Shown here: piece after piece, positions 46,226 to 56,532 of the stretch
Position numbering within the stretch: position 1 is the first letter of the stretch
Layout: each line of letters opens with the position of its first letter
Assembly (NCBI RefSeq): GCF_005047655.1
Contig: NZ_SUKF01000007.1
Coordinates: 186,001-250,000 of the forward strand
DNA: 64,000 nt
Reading direction: 5' to 3'
From: Sinimarinibacterium arenosum
Lineage (GTDB): Bacteria; Pseudomonadota; Gammaproteobacteria; Nevskiales; Nevskiaceae
Translations under genes and position numbers: made by a program
Notes under the pieces: generated by a model
Database searches by the model: none
Told to the model about the DNA's origin: nothing
The model's input: only the letters and a program-made list of their open reading frames with translations

Positions 46226-47508
46226 GCAATTGCGGCGAAGGACTCTTGGGCGGCAGCAAGCGTGTGGGCGATTTCGGCGTCGCCGTGGGCGGCTGAGACG
46301 AAGCCAGCCTCGAATGCGGACGGTGCCAGATAGACGCCGCGATCAAGCATGGCGTGAAAGAACTGCTTGAAGCGCGCGCCGTCGCAGGCCATGACCTCGG
46401 AGAAGCTGCGGACGGCCTCGGCTTCGGTGAAGAACAGGCCAAACATGCTGCCGACCTGCACGGTGCGCAACGGGACACCCTGTGTGGTTGCGGCGTCGCG
46501 CAGACCTTCAAGGAGCGTTGCGGTATTGGCTTCAAGACGGGCATATAGCGCGTCGTCGTCGAGTTGGCGCAGCAGTGCCAGTCCGGCCGCCATGGCCAGC
46601 GGATTGCCCGACAAGGTGCCGGCCTGATAGACCGGACCCACGGGTGCCAGCTGCATCATCAGATCGCGGCGGCCACCGAAGGCGCCGACAGGAAGGCCGC
46701 CGCCGATGATCTTGCCCAGCGTGGTCAAGTCAGCGGTTACACCGTAGCGCCCGGAGGCGCCGCGAGGGCCGACCCTGAAGCCGGTCATGACCTCGTCGAA
46801 GATCAGCACGCTGCCGTGGCGGTCGCAGATCGCCCGCAGGCCTTCGAGAAATCCCGGGACCGGCGGAATGCAGTTCATGTTGCCGGCAACCGGCTCGACG
46901 ATGATGGCCGCAATGTCACTGCCGTGCTGTGAGAACAGTGCTTCGACCGAATCCAGATCGTTGTACTGCGCCGTCAGGGTGTACTTGGCCAGATCGGCCG
47001 GAACGCCAGGCGACGTCGGCACGCCGAAAGTCAGCAACCCGGAACCGGCTTTCACCAGCAGTGAATCGCCGTGGCCGTGATAGCAGCCTTCGAACTTGAG
47101 GATGTGATCGCGTCCGGTGGCGCCGCGTGCCAGACGCAGCGCGGACATCGTCGCTTCGGTGCCGCTGTTGCACATGCGGACCATGTCCAGCCCGGGGACC
47201 CTCGAGCACAGCAGGTCAGCCATGTCGATTTCGAGTTCGGTCGGCGCACCGTAGGACACCCCGATCGCCGCTTGCTCGACGATCGCAGCCATCACCGCCG
47301 GCTGCTGGTGCCCGAGGATCATCGGCCCCCATGAGCCGACGTAGTCGACGTAGCGGTTGCCGTCCGCATCGGTCATCCAGGCGCCGTTGGCGCTGGCAAT
47401 GAAGCGCGGAACGCCGCCGACGGCGCGAAAGGCGCGCACCGGCGAGTTCACGCCGCCGGGAATGCGGTGCTGCGCGCGTTCGAACAGCGCAGACGAACCT
47501 TGGGTCAT
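46222..47508 (-). CDS. hemL: Glutamate-1-semialdehyde 2,1-aminomutase
   Basis: 428 residues. PLP fold with [30 protein letters not shown], and the lysine site [18 protein letters not shown]. It makes 5-aminolevulinate by the C5 pathway of haem synthesis, which matches the many haem proteins here. Upstream lie thiE and thiD. Confidence 0.96.
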   Translation of the reverse strand: MTQGSSALFERAQHRIPGGVNSPVRAFRAVGGVPRFIASANGAWMTDADGNRYVDYVGSWGPMILGHQQPAVMAAIVEQAAIGVSYGAPTELEIDMADLLCSRVPGLDMVRMCNSGTEATMSALRLARGATGRDHILKFEGCYHGHGDSLLVKAGSGLLTFGVPTSPGVPADLAKYTLTAQYNDLDSVEALFSQHGSDIAAIIVEPVAGNMNCIPPVPGFLEGLRAICDRHGSVLIFDEVMTGFRVGPRGASGRYGVTADLTTLGKIIGGGLPVGAFGGRRDLMMQLAPVGPVYQAGTLSGNPLAMAAGLALLRQLDDDALYARLEANTATLLEGLRDAATTQGVPLRTVQVGSMFGLFFTEAEAVRSFSEVMACDGARFKQFFHAMLDRGVYLAPSAFEAGFVSAAHGDAEIAHTLAAAQESFAAIA

Positions 47509-47606
47509 GGGAGTGCTCCGAAGTCAGACGTCGGCGGCGTGCGGAGCACGTCGTCGCCACGGGATCGCCGCGAATTGTACGGGATCGGGGGGCGAATTCG
47601 ATGGGT

Positions 47607-48257
47607 TCAACGAAGATCGCGTAGCGCGGCGAGATAACGCCGGCAGCGGGCCTCAACATCTGCTGAGCCGAAGATGCCGTCGACGGCAGCGATCAAGTCG
47701 GCGCCAGCGTCGGCGACCTGCGGTACGTGCTCGGGTCCGATTCCGCCAATGGCACAGACTGCGACGCCCAGGCGCCGCGCCGCGCTCAGTGTCTGCAGCT
47801 GGGCTGGCGGTGCGTCAGGTTTGGTTCGCGAGGCAAACAGACGTCCGAACGCGACATAGTCTGCGCCTTCGGTCACTGCGCGTTGCGCCCGGTCGAGTGA
47901 ATTGCCGCAGGTCGCTCCGATGATGGCGTTTGCGCCGAGTTGCTGGCGTGCGCTTGCGACCGCCGTGTCGCTGACGCCGACATGCACGCCGTCGGCGCCG
48001 ACCGCGGCAGCCAGTGCCGGATCGTCGTTGATGATCAGGCGCGCGCCCAGATCGTGGCAGCGCTGTGCAAGCGCAGCAGCAAGCTGATGACGGACATCAG
48101 CCGGGTTCCATTTGTCGCGATACTGCACCAGCGTGACGCCGCCCCGGATCGCTGCGGTCACTGCCGGCAGCAGGTGGGCCGGATCGCGCACGATGGTTTC
48201 CGAGCTGATGGCGTACAAGCCTTTGAGGTCGCGCCAGGGCGGTGTCGAGAGGGGCAT
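47607..48257 (-). CDS. thiE: Thiamine-phosphate synthase
   Basis: 216 residues. VQYRDKWNPADVRH, LIINDDPALAAAVGADGVHVG and FASRTKPDAPP are characteristic; the C-terminal IGGIGPEHVPQVADAGADLIAAV completes the TIM barrel. It joins HMP-PP and thiazole phosphate. Twenty-eight bases separate it from thiD. Confidence 0.94.
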   Translation of the reverse strand: MPLSTPPWRDLKGLYAISSETIVRDPAHLLPAVTAAIRGGVTLVQYRDKWNPADVRHQLAAALAQRCHDLGARLIINDDPALAAAVGADGVHVGVSDTAVASARQQLGANAIIGATCGNSLDRAQRAVTEGADYVAFGRLFASRTKPDAPPAQLQTLSAARRLGVAVCAIGGIGPEHVPQVADAGADLIAAVDGIFGSADVEARCRRYLAALRDLR

Positions 48258-48285
48258 CAGCGGGCTGGGAGTTTGCAGCGCACGT

Positions 48286-49077
48286 TCACAGGTGCAGTGT
48301 CGGTAATCGCGCAGGAATCAGACGGCCGCGACCGACGCGGAACGCATGATCAAGGCAATGGTGCACGTAGGTCTGTGCGGTCTGCAGCGCCAGTTCGATG
48401 GGCTCGCCGAGTGCCAGCCGGGCCGCCAGGGCCGAGGCCAGGGTGCATCCGGCGCCGTGGAATGGGCCTGGCAGCCGTGGCCAGACAAAGTGCTTGGGCG
48501 CGGCGTCGTGTGTATACCAGACGTTGTCCGCTGTCTCCGTGGGCTCATCACCACCGGTAATCAGCACGTGCCTGCAGCCGCGCGCCAGTAGCGCGTCGGC
48601 GCAGGCATCGAGGGTGTCGAGGCCTGGAGCCAGTCGCCGCGCTTCGGCAGCATTGGGCGTGATCACGGTCGCCCGCGGGATCAGCATTTCCAGCAACGCC
48701 TGCGTAGTGGCGGTGGTCGCCAGTGTTGCCCCGCCGCCTGCGCGCAGTACCGGATCAATGACCATTGGCACGCCGCAGCGATCGACCGCACTACAAATTG
48801 TTTCGATCTGAGTCACATCACCCAGCAGGCCCAGCTTGATCGCAGCGATGTCGCAGTCGTCGAGCACGCAAGCCAGCTGCTCGGCGATCAGTGCGGGTGC
48901 TATCGCCGACACGCGGTGAACATTCTGTGTGTCCTGCACCGTGAGCGCGGTAATGACCCCGATGGCGTGCGCCCCCTGTGCGGCGATCGCCTCGATATCG
49001 GCCTGCAATCCTGCGCCTCCGACCGGATCGTGGCCGGAAAGGCAAAGGACCAGCGGTGGCGGCGGGGCATCGTTCAT
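48286..49077 (-). CDS. thiD: Hydroxymethylpyrimidine (phosphate) kinase
   Basis: 263 residues from ATG 49077 (MNDAPPPP). SGHDPVGGAGLQADIEAI, VIDPVLRAGGGATL and the GPFHGAGCTLASALAARLALG anion-hole block mark ThiD. It phosphorylates HMP-P for thiamine. Lies upstream of thiE on the same strand. Confidence 0.95.
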   Translation of the reverse strand: MNDAPPPPLVLCLSGHDPVGGAGLQADIEAIAAQGAHAIGVITALTVQDTQNVHRVSAIAPALIAEQLACVLDDCDIAAIKLGLLGDVTQIETICSAVDRCGVPMVIDPVLRAGGGATLATTATTQALLEMLIPRATVITPNAAEARRLAPGLDTLDACADALLARGCRHVLITGGDEPTETADNVWYTHDAAPKHFVWPRLPGPFHGAGCTLASALAARLALGEPIELALQTAQTYVHHCLDHAFRVGRGRLIPARLPTLHL

Positions 49078-49651
49078 GCGCAATAGTCTAGCGGTGCAGC
49101 AAGGCGCGCTTGACACGGGGCGCGGAGGGTGACCCACCGAGAATGGTTATGCACAGCGACGGTGCATGCTCCTGCGGGAGCCCTACACAGAAGCATTTTT
49201 TTGCAAGAATGCCGTAACAAAAAAATAAGCATCTGTTTTTTATATATAAATCGGCTTGGTTAGAAACTCCCCTGAAGGCAGAAAACCCAGTTCGTGCCAG
49301 CGTTTCGGAGCTTTGCTCAGTAGATTGCACACATAGATATCCACAGGCACTGTTATCAATCAGATGCTTTTCTATTGCCAGCAGTTAGTTAGGAGGCATA
49401 GTTAACGTAAATAGTTGGACTGGGGTTATCCTCATTGTTGTATAAAAAATCACAGCCTGTGCCAGTAATCACTATCGGGTCCGGTTGCCGCTGGCGCCGA
49501 GCGTCGCGTTGAGCAACGCAGTCCCTGGAGATCCAGCTCCATGAATTCGTGAGAGCGGCCCGCTACCGGTCGCTATCTGTCTCCGGTATTCCAGATCAGG
49601 CAGCGCCGTAGTCGTGGTGTTGCCCGCTGCGACGCTGCAGCGCTGATTGAC
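49078..49651. other. Gene-free, partly AT-rich region between thiD and mtgA
   Basis: About 570 bases with no gene I can support. The stretch 49195-49250 is unusually AT-rich with runs of A and T (including TATATATAAA) and could hold the promoter of thiD. A reverse reading frame of 80 codons covers part of it but has no ribosome-binding site or recognisable domain. A short CTGGA-GA-TCCAG palindrome sits near 49528. Confidence 0.4.
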
Positions 49652-50605
49652 TCAGTATTCGCTGTCGCCACCGATTGGCTCCGCGGCCGCCGGAATGGGA
49701 ATCGGCTGCGGTGCATCGGCTTCGATATACGGACGTCCGTCAACATCTTGGGCCAGTGCGGCGCCGGCTGGGGGCTCCGTGCCGGGCCGCGGATCCGCAG
49801 CGGCGCTGTCCGATTCCAGGGGCTCCGGGTCGCCGTCCTGCAGCGGGGTGTCTGCTGATTCTGTGTCGCCAATCCCCCTTGGATGTCCCATCTGACGCAG
49901 AATCCAGTCTGCCCGCGTGCGCACATAGGGGCCGGGCTCGCGCGCGCTCCAGCGACGAGGGCTTGGCAGGACCGCTGCCAGACGCGCGGCTTCGTCGCGG
50001 CTCAGCGTGGCGGCAGGTTTGTGGAAATAGGTCTGAGCCGCGGCTTCGACGCCGTAGATACCGGGGCCGAATTCAGCAATGTTCAGGTAGACCTCGAGAA
50101 TGCGTGACTTCGGCCACAGCGCCTCGATCAGCACCGTCAGTCCGGCTTCCAGGCCTTTGCGCAGATAGCCCCCGCCAGGCCACAGGAACAGGTTCTTTGC
50201 GGTCTGCTGGCTGATGGTCGAGGCGCCTCGCTGAGTATCGTGAGTGCGGTTATGTTCGATCGCCGTTTCGATGGCCGCCAGATCAAAGCCGTGATGCTGA
50301 TAGAACTTCTGATCCTCGGACGCCAGCACGGCTTTGGGTACGGCTGCAGAAATCCGTGTCGAGGGTACCCAGCTGTAGCGAACCGGGGTTGTCGGACTCT
50401 GCAGCATGTATGCAGTGATGGGCGGCGGCACCCAGCGCAGCAGCAGGATCGGCAGAACGAGCGCGAGACCGGCAATCAGTGCGATTGCGAGCAGGCGCCG
50501 CAAGTAGCGGCGTGGGGGCGGTGCGACGCGCATCGGCGCAACGTAGGTCGGTGGGGGGGCAGGCTGGGTTGGGCCCAGCGTCGGCGGTCGGCGGGTGGAT
50601 TTCAT
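49652..50605 (-). CDS. mtgA: Monofunctional peptidoglycan glycosyltransferase (GT51)
   Basis: 317 residues. A Pro-rich cytoplasmic N-terminus, one membrane helix (about 36-55), then the GT51 domain with [28 protein letters not shown] and [22 protein letters not shown]. It polymerises lipid II. The C-terminal 80 residues are Pro/Ala/Asp-rich and longer than usual. Confidence 0.93.
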   Translation of the reverse strand: MKSTRRPPTLGPTQPAPPPTYVAPMRVAPPPRRYLRRLLAIALIAGLALVLPILLLRWVPPPITAYMLQSPTTPVRYSWVPSTRISAAVPKAVLASEDQKFYQHHGFDLAAIETAIEHNRTHDTQRGASTISQQTAKNLFLWPGGGYLRKGLEAGLTVLIEALWPKSRILEVYLNIAEFGPGIYGVEAAAQTYFHKPAATLSRDEAARLAAVLPSPRRWSAREPGPYVRTRADWILRQMGHPRGIGDTESADTPLQDGDPEPLESDSAAADPRPGTEPPAGAALAQDVDGRPYIEADAPQPIPIPAAAEPIGGDSEY

Positions 50606-50647
50606 CGATCAGTGAGCGGCGACGGGAGGGTCTCGGGATCAGGCATC

Positions 50648-51235
50648 TCACGGGCGCAATGCGTTCCCGAGCATCCGAGCGTACACAATGACCAACGGCG
50701 CCTGAAGCCATAGCAGCACCAGATCGCGCAGGTCCTGACGCAGGACAGGTTCTCGAACCGACAAGCTGAGGAGCTTGGCGGCGGCGCTGGCCAAGGCGGC
50801 GAGAAGCAGCAGCAGGACCATTTCTGCGCGCGGGGGTATCAGGGTGGCGTCGATATTCAGGGCGGAGCGCAACCAACTGAAGACAACCGCAACGCCGGCC
50901 AGACCCTGCAGTGGCAGCGCCAGGCCTGGCAGACGGTGCAGCAGCGGCAGCGCGGGTAACAGCAGCCCAACAATGAACAGGATGTTGATCCATTGATCGA
51001 AGCGGCCCGGCTCCGCTTGCAGCAACGCCCGCAACGAAGGCGCGTCATCGATGCCGAAGATATCCGGATATCCAAGCCCGATCAGCAGCATCAGTGCAAA
51101 CACGCGGCCGAGTGGCAGCAGACCTTGTTCGATCCACCAGTGCTGCAGGGGCTCGTGGTGATGCTGGTGCAGACGGTGTTCGAGCCGAGCCAACCCGGCC
51201 GTGACCAATACGAAAACTGCAATCGCAAGGGTCAT
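50648..51235 (-). CDS. Membrane protein of unknown function
   Basis: 195 residues with about five hydrophobic segments, including LLIGLGYPDIFGID and INILFIVGLLLPALPLLHRLPG. No family named with confidence. It lies 42 bases upstream of mtgA on the same strand and 56 bases downstream of metF, so it may be transcribed with either. Composition is normal for the region. Confidence 0.7.
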   Translation of the reverse strand: MTLAIAVFVLVTAGLARLEHRLHQHHHEPLQHWWIEQGLLPLGRVFALMLLIGLGYPDIFGIDDAPSLRALLQAEPGRFDQWINILFIVGLLLPALPLLHRLPGLALPLQGLAGVAVVFSWLRSALNIDATLIPPRAEMVLLLLLAALASAAAKLLSLSVREPVLRQDLRDLVLLWLQAPLVIVYARMLGNALRP

Positions 51236-51291
51236 CGGCGCGCTAGCAACTGGGGGCGGACTTCAGCTTCTGAGACGCCATCGGCTGCGCG

Positions 51292-52161
51292 CTAGGGGGC
51301 GGCAATTGGCAGTGGCAGGTCGAGGTTGCGCCACAGCCGCAAGGTTGGCTCGGATTGATTCAGCGAATAGAAGTGCAGCCCCGGCGCGTCGTTTTCGAGC
51401 AGGGTTCGGCAAAGCCGCGTGACGACATCCAGACCGAAGTCGAGCAGCGCTTCGCGGTCATCCTGATAGCGCTCCAGGCGCAGGCGGATCCAGCGAGGAA
51501 TCTCGGCGCCGCACGCTGCGGAAAAGCGCGTCAGCTGGGCGTGGTTGGTGATCGGCATGATGCCCGGCACGACCGGTACTGCAATCTGTGCCTGCTGACA
51601 GCGGTCGACAAAATCGAAGTAAGCGTCGGCGTTGTAGAAATACTGCGTGACGGCGCCGTTTGCCCCGGCATCGACCTTGCGCCGGAAGTTGTCGAAGTCA
51701 ACGTCCGGTCCCGTCGCTTGCGGGTGCATCTCCGGGTAGGCCGCGACTTCCAGTGAAAAATGGTCACCGTGCAATTCGCGAATGAACGAGACCAGTTCGT
51801 TGGCATAGCGAAACTCGCCAGGCGCCTGAGTGGAGGTGGCGGTGGCCGGCAAATCGCCGCGCAATGCAACGATTCGTCGGATGCCCCCATCGCGGTAGCG
51901 CTGCAGCGTCGCCGCAATGCCTGATCGGGACGATCCGACGCAGGTCAGGTGCGGCGCTGCTTCGATGCCAGTCGATTCGACGACCTGCATCACGGTTTCG
52001 TAAGTGCCCTGCTGCTCGGAGCCGCCCGCGCCGTAGGTCACCGAGAAAAAGGCCGGTCGTGCGGCTGCCAGTGCCGACACCACGGCGGGCAGCTTCTCCG
52101 CGCCCGCGGGGGTGCGGGGTGGAAACAGCTCGAACGAGAACTGGATCTGATCGTTGTTCAT
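51292..52161 (-). CDS. metF: Methylenetetrahydrofolate reductase
   Basis: 289 residues. FSFELFPPRTPAG, VTYGAGGSEQQGTYETV, LRGDLPA and AAYPEMHPQ mark MetF. It supplies methyl-THF for methionine synthesis. It follows ahcY and metK on the same strand, forming a SAM-cycle cluster, but a terminator stands before it. Confidence 0.95.
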   Translation of the reverse strand: MNNDQIQFSFELFPPRTPAGAEKLPAVVSALAAARPAFFSVTYGAGGSEQQGTYETVMQVVESTGIEAAPHLTCVGSSRSGIAATLQRYRDGGIRRIVALRGDLPATATSTQAPGEFRYANELVSFIRELHGDHFSLEVAAYPEMHPQATGPDVDFDNFRRKVDAGANGAVTQYFYNADAYFDFVDRCQQAQIAVPVVPGIMPITNHAQLTRFSAACGAEIPRWIRLRLERYQDDREALLDFGLDVVTRLCRTLLENDAPGLHFYSLNQSEPTLRLWRNLDLPLPIAAP

Positions 52162-52175
52162 GGCTATCCGCAGCA

Positions 52176-52199
52176 GAAAAGGGCCGCTTGCGCGGCCCT
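52176..52199 (-). terminator. Terminator between ahcY and metF
   Basis: On the reverse strand AGGGCCGC, GCAA loop, GCGGCCCT (52199-52180) is followed by TTTTCT. The GNRA tetraloop makes a stable hairpin. Confidence 0.75.
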
Positions 52200-52208
52200 G
52201 GGAAGGTC

Positions 52209-53642
<1,434 letters not shown>

Positions 53643-53667
53643 GTCGGGCTCACTGTTTTGGATTCGG

Positions 53668-53743
53668 ATGCGGGCGCTGTTGCGGTCAATCCCGGCCATC
53701 GAGCCTGGCCTGCGGGTATGCAGGTCGCAGCGCCCCTCGATGG
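53668..53743 (-). ncRNA. SAH riboswitch in the ahcY leader
   Basis: Three helices are exact. Helix A pairs 53743-53736 with 53703-53696 (CCATCGAG/CTCGATGG). Helix B pairs 53734-53728 with 53679-53673 (GGCGCTG/CAGCGCC). A small hairpin lies between (53724-53709, CCTGC/GCAGG). The order A-B-hairpin-A'-B' is a pseudoknot as in the SAH riboswitch, and the conserved GAGGGGCGCTGCGAC and CCAGGCTCG segments resemble that class. It should raise ahcY expression when SAH builds up. Confidence 0.85.
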
Positions 53744-53753
53744 AGAATGCGAA

Positions 53754-53774
53754 AGTATATCCGCTTATACGGAT
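53754..53774 (-). promoter_or_regulatory. ahcY promoter -10 and CGGAT inverted repeat
   Basis: On the reverse strand TATACT (53759-53754) places the transcription start near 53746, at the first base of the riboswitch. Directly upstream is ATCCG-CTTATA-CGGAT (53759-53774), an inverted repeat that may bind a methionine/SAM regulator. A related CGGAT direct repeat precedes metK. Confidence 0.5.
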
Positions 53775-53803
53775 GAAGGGATATGGTGGATGCGTGTGGC
53801 GCC

Positions 53804-53839
53804 AAACACAAGAGGCCGCCCTCTGGGCGGCCTCTTGTG
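53804..53839 (-). terminator. Hairpin terminator after metK
   Basis: CACAAGAGGCCGCCC / GGGCGGCCTCTTGTG (53807-53821 and 53825-53839) form a perfect 15-base-pair stem directly after the metK stop, followed on the reverse strand by TTT. It isolates metK from ahcY. Confidence 0.8.
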
Positions 53840-53853
53840 GCATCAGTGACGCC

Positions 53854-55056
53854 TTACTTCAGCTTCTTGGCATCCGCCTGCAGGGCTTCGACCTTGTCGG
53901 TTTTTTCCCATGAGAACGCAGTAAATGTCTCGCCGTTGGCCAGTTTGACTTCATACGGCTTGCGGCCGAAATGTCCGTAGGCCGCCGTGGCCTGGTACAT
54001 CGGATGCACCAGATCGAGCATCTTGACGATGCCGTAGGGGCGCAGATCGAAGTGCTTGCGCACCAGCTTTTCCAGTGACGCGTCGCTGATGGTTCCGGTG
54101 CCGAATGTGGTGACCATGATCGAGGTCGGTTCGGCAACGCCAATCGCGTAGCTCACCTGGACTTCGCACTTCGCTGCGAGGCCGGCGGCGACGATGTTCT
54201 TTGCGACGTAGCGTGCCGCATAGGCCGCCGAACGATCGACTTTCGAGGGGTCCTTGCCGGAGAACGCGCCGCCACCGTGACGAGCCCAGCCACCATAGGT
54301 GTCGACGATAATCTTGCGTCCGGTCAGGCCGCAGTCGCCAACCGGCCCGCCAATGACGAAGTTACCAGTCGGATTTATGTGGAACTTGGTGGCCTTGGTG
54401 ATCAGCTTTGCCGGCAGCACCGGCTTGATGATCTCTTCCATGACCGCTTCGCGCAGTGCCTTGAGCTTGATTTCGGGATCGTGCTGGGTCGACAGAACGA
54501 CCGCGTCGATTGCGACAGCGACATCATTCTCGTAGCGCAGCGTGACCTGGCTCTTGGCGTCCGGGCGCAGCCACGGCAATTTGGGCTTCTTGCCTTTGCG
54601 GACCTTCGCCTGCTGCTCGACCAGGCGATGCGAGTAATAGATTGGAGCGGGCATCAGCTCGCGCGTTTCATTGCACGCATAACCGAACATCAGGCCCTGA
54701 TCCCCGGCGCCCTGCTCTTCGGGATTCTTGCGGTCGACGCCCATGGCGATATCTGGCGACTGCTTGCCGATCAGGTTGAGCACGCCGCAGGTCGCGCCGT
54801 CAAAGCCTACGTTTGACGAGGTATAGCCGATATCACAAATGACCTTGCGGACAAGGGCTTCAAGGTCAACCCAGGCGCTGGTAGTGATTTCGCCGGCAAC
54901 GATCGCGACACCGGTCTTCACCATAGTCTCGCAGGCCACACGTGCGCGGCTGTCCTGCATCAGGATCGCATCAAGAACGGCATCCGAAATCTGGTCGGCG
55001 ACCTTGTCCGGATGGCCTTCGGACACGGATTCAGAGGTAAACAGGTATTGGCTCAC
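53854..55056 (-). CDS. metK: S-adenosylmethionine synthetase
   Basis: 400 residues from a GTG at 55056, which has GAGGTCC upstream; the in-frame ATG at 55077 lies before that site. [35 protein letters not shown] and [16 protein letters not shown] are diagnostic. It makes SAM from methionine and ATP. Confidence 0.97.
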   Translation of the reverse strand: MSQYLFTSESVSEGHPDKVADQISDAVLDAILMQDSRARVACETMVKTGVAIVAGEITTSAWVDLEALVRKVICDIGYTSSNVGFDGATCGVLNLIGKQSPDIAMGVDRKNPEEQGAGDQGLMFGYACNETRELMPAPIYYSHRLVEQQAKVRKGKKPKLPWLRPDAKSQVTLRYENDVAVAIDAVVLSTQHDPEIKLKALREAVMEEIIKPVLPAKLITKATKFHINPTGNFVIGGPVGDCGLTGRKIIVDTYGGWARHGGGAFSGKDPSKVDRSAAYAARYVAKNIVAAGLAAKCEVQVSYAIGVAEPTSIMVTTFGTGTISDASLEKLVRKHFDLRPYGIVKMLDLVHPMYQATAAYGHFGRKPYEVKLANGETFTAFSWEKTDKVEALQADAKKLK

Positions 55057-55381
55057 GGCGAGGACCTCGGCGAACAAAAGGGCGAAAGGATGGGTACTGA
55101 TATGCGGATCGTGCGCCAGCCGCTGTTACCCGCAAACGGGCTGTGCCAGTCACAATCTGTTCATACGGATTGCCGGATATAATAATGCAGCGAGATGGAT
55201 TCTTCGATAGGGCGCATCGGCTAACCGCTTTGCCGACCGGTCAAGCCGACGCGATGGGAAAACGGCTCGGGATTGGTTCTCGGGGTCGTAACGCTTTTGC
55301 CGCTTCCCGGTTGCCAAGAATTTCATAGCCATCGTACACTGTCGAAAATCAACAAGCGCAAGCTCTTAGGCCGTCGGAATA
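55057..55381. promoter_or_regulatory. Divergent promoter region of metK and the OmpA-like gene
   Basis: 325 bases without a gene. A forward TATAAT (55178-55183) could serve the OmpA-like gene with a leader of about 190 bases. A CGGAT-TGC-CGGAT direct repeat (about 55166-55178) overlaps it and may regulate metK. No other structure is evident. Confidence 0.45.
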
Positions 55382-55393
55382 ATGGGGAAAAAA

Positions 55394-56413
55394 ATGGGTA
55401 TTAAGCAGTGGGGTTGCATCGCCGCGCTTCTCGTGGCCAGCACCAGCGCAGGCGCATATTCTGATGAACTGCGGCCGTACCTTGATCTCGGCGCTCAGTA
55501 CACAGGTGCGGATGATCTGCGTCAGTCGGATGACGGGATCGGCGGATTCTTCGGCGTTGGTATGCCGCTGCTGCGTAACTTCGCAATCGAAGGCACGCTG
55601 TCGGGCAGCAACTTTGGCGCAAACGGCGCTAACGGAATCAAGTGGACCGAGTACACGGCAGAAGCGGCCGGTCTGTTGACCTATCCGATCGGCAACGGCT
55701 GGATTCCTTATCTGACTGTTGGTGTTGGCGTTGCCAACAACAAGCCGGATGGCGGCGACCGTGAGTCGGATGCGTTGGCCTCGTTCGGCGCCGGCACCTT
55801 CTATCTCTGGGATCGCTGGGGCGTTCGTGCTGATGCGCGTTATCGCCGCATCAACGCCGACGTTTCGGACCTCGAAGAGCCGGTTTATCGCTTGGGCCTG
55901 CTGTACATGCTGACGCCGAAGCCGGTTGCAGCGGCTGAGCCGGAAAAGGACAGTGATGGCGACGGCGTGCCGGATTCCCGCGACAAGTGCCCGGATACTC
56001 CGAAGGGCGCCAAGGTCGACGCGGATGGCTGTGAGTTCCCGCCTGAAGTTGGCGCGCCGGCAGAAGTGGTTGACACGCTGGGCATCGTTTACTTTGACTT
56101 CGATCGTTCGGAGATCAAGGGCGGCGAGCGTGCCAAGCTCGATAAGGCTGCTGAAGTCGCCATGGCCAAGAAGGGCGCAGCGGTCGTGCTCAAGCTTGAT
56201 GGTCACACCGACTATGTCGGCACGGATGAATACAACGTGGGTCTCGGCGAGCGTCGCGGAGCTGCGGTCAAGCAGTACTTGATCAGCAAGGGCGTGCCGG
56301 CTGAAGAGATCATCATCACCAGTTACGGCGAAAGCCGTCCCGCAGCGGACAACGCCACGGCTGAAGGCCGGTCGCTGAATCGCCGCGTTGAGTTGTTCCT
56401 AGTCGAGAAGTAG
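55394..56413 (+). CDS. OmpA/OprF family outer-membrane protein
   Basis: 339 residues from ATG 55394 (preceded by GGGGAA); an ATG four codons earlier (55382) is possible. Signal peptide, an N-terminal beta-barrel with short strands, a Ca-binding linker DSDGDGVPDSRDKCPDTP, and an OmpA C-terminal peptidoglycan-binding domain with YFDFDRSEIKGG, DGHTDYVGTDEYN and SLNRRVELFL. It anchors the outer membrane to peptidoglycan and may act as a slow porin. Confidence 0.95.
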   Translation: MGIKQWGCIAALLVASTSAGAYSDELRPYLDLGAQYTGADDLRQSDDGIGGFFGVGMPLLRNFAIEGTLSGSNFGANGANGIKWTEYTAEAAGLLTYPIGNGWIPYLTVGVGVANNKPDGGDRESDALASFGAGTFYLWDRWGVRADARYRRINADVSDLEEPVYRLGLLYMLTPKPVAAAEPEKDSDGDGVPDSRDKCPDTPKGAKVDADGCEFPPEVGAPAEVVDTLGIVYFDFDRSEIKGGERAKLDKAAEVAMAKKGAAVVLKLDGHTDYVGTDEYNVGLGERRGAAVKQYLISKGVPAEEIIITSYGESRPAADNATAEGRSLNRRVELFLVEK

Positions 56414-56431
56414 TATCAGTAGCCGTCGCTT

Positions 56432-56463
56432 AAGTCCCCGGTCTAACGACCGGGGACTTTTTT
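56432..56463 (+). terminator. Terminator after the OmpA-like gene
   Basis: AAGTCCCCGGTC, TAAC, GACCGGGGACTT gives a 12-base-pair stem followed by a run of Ts. Confidence 0.95.
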
Positions 56464-56532
56464 CTTTTTGCATCCCCTCTTGCATGGGTTCGCACGGCAC
56501 CCATATACCGGCTCCTCGATGCTTTAATCGTC

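Noticed and set aside
45245-46333. 362-codon forward frame opposite the DedA fusion gene
   Set aside because: Composition is Gln/Arg-rich and it lies antisense to a gene with clear membrane domains.
49088-49330. 80-codon reverse frame before thiD
   Set aside because: No ribosome-binding site, overlaps the thiD upstream region and has no identifiable domain.
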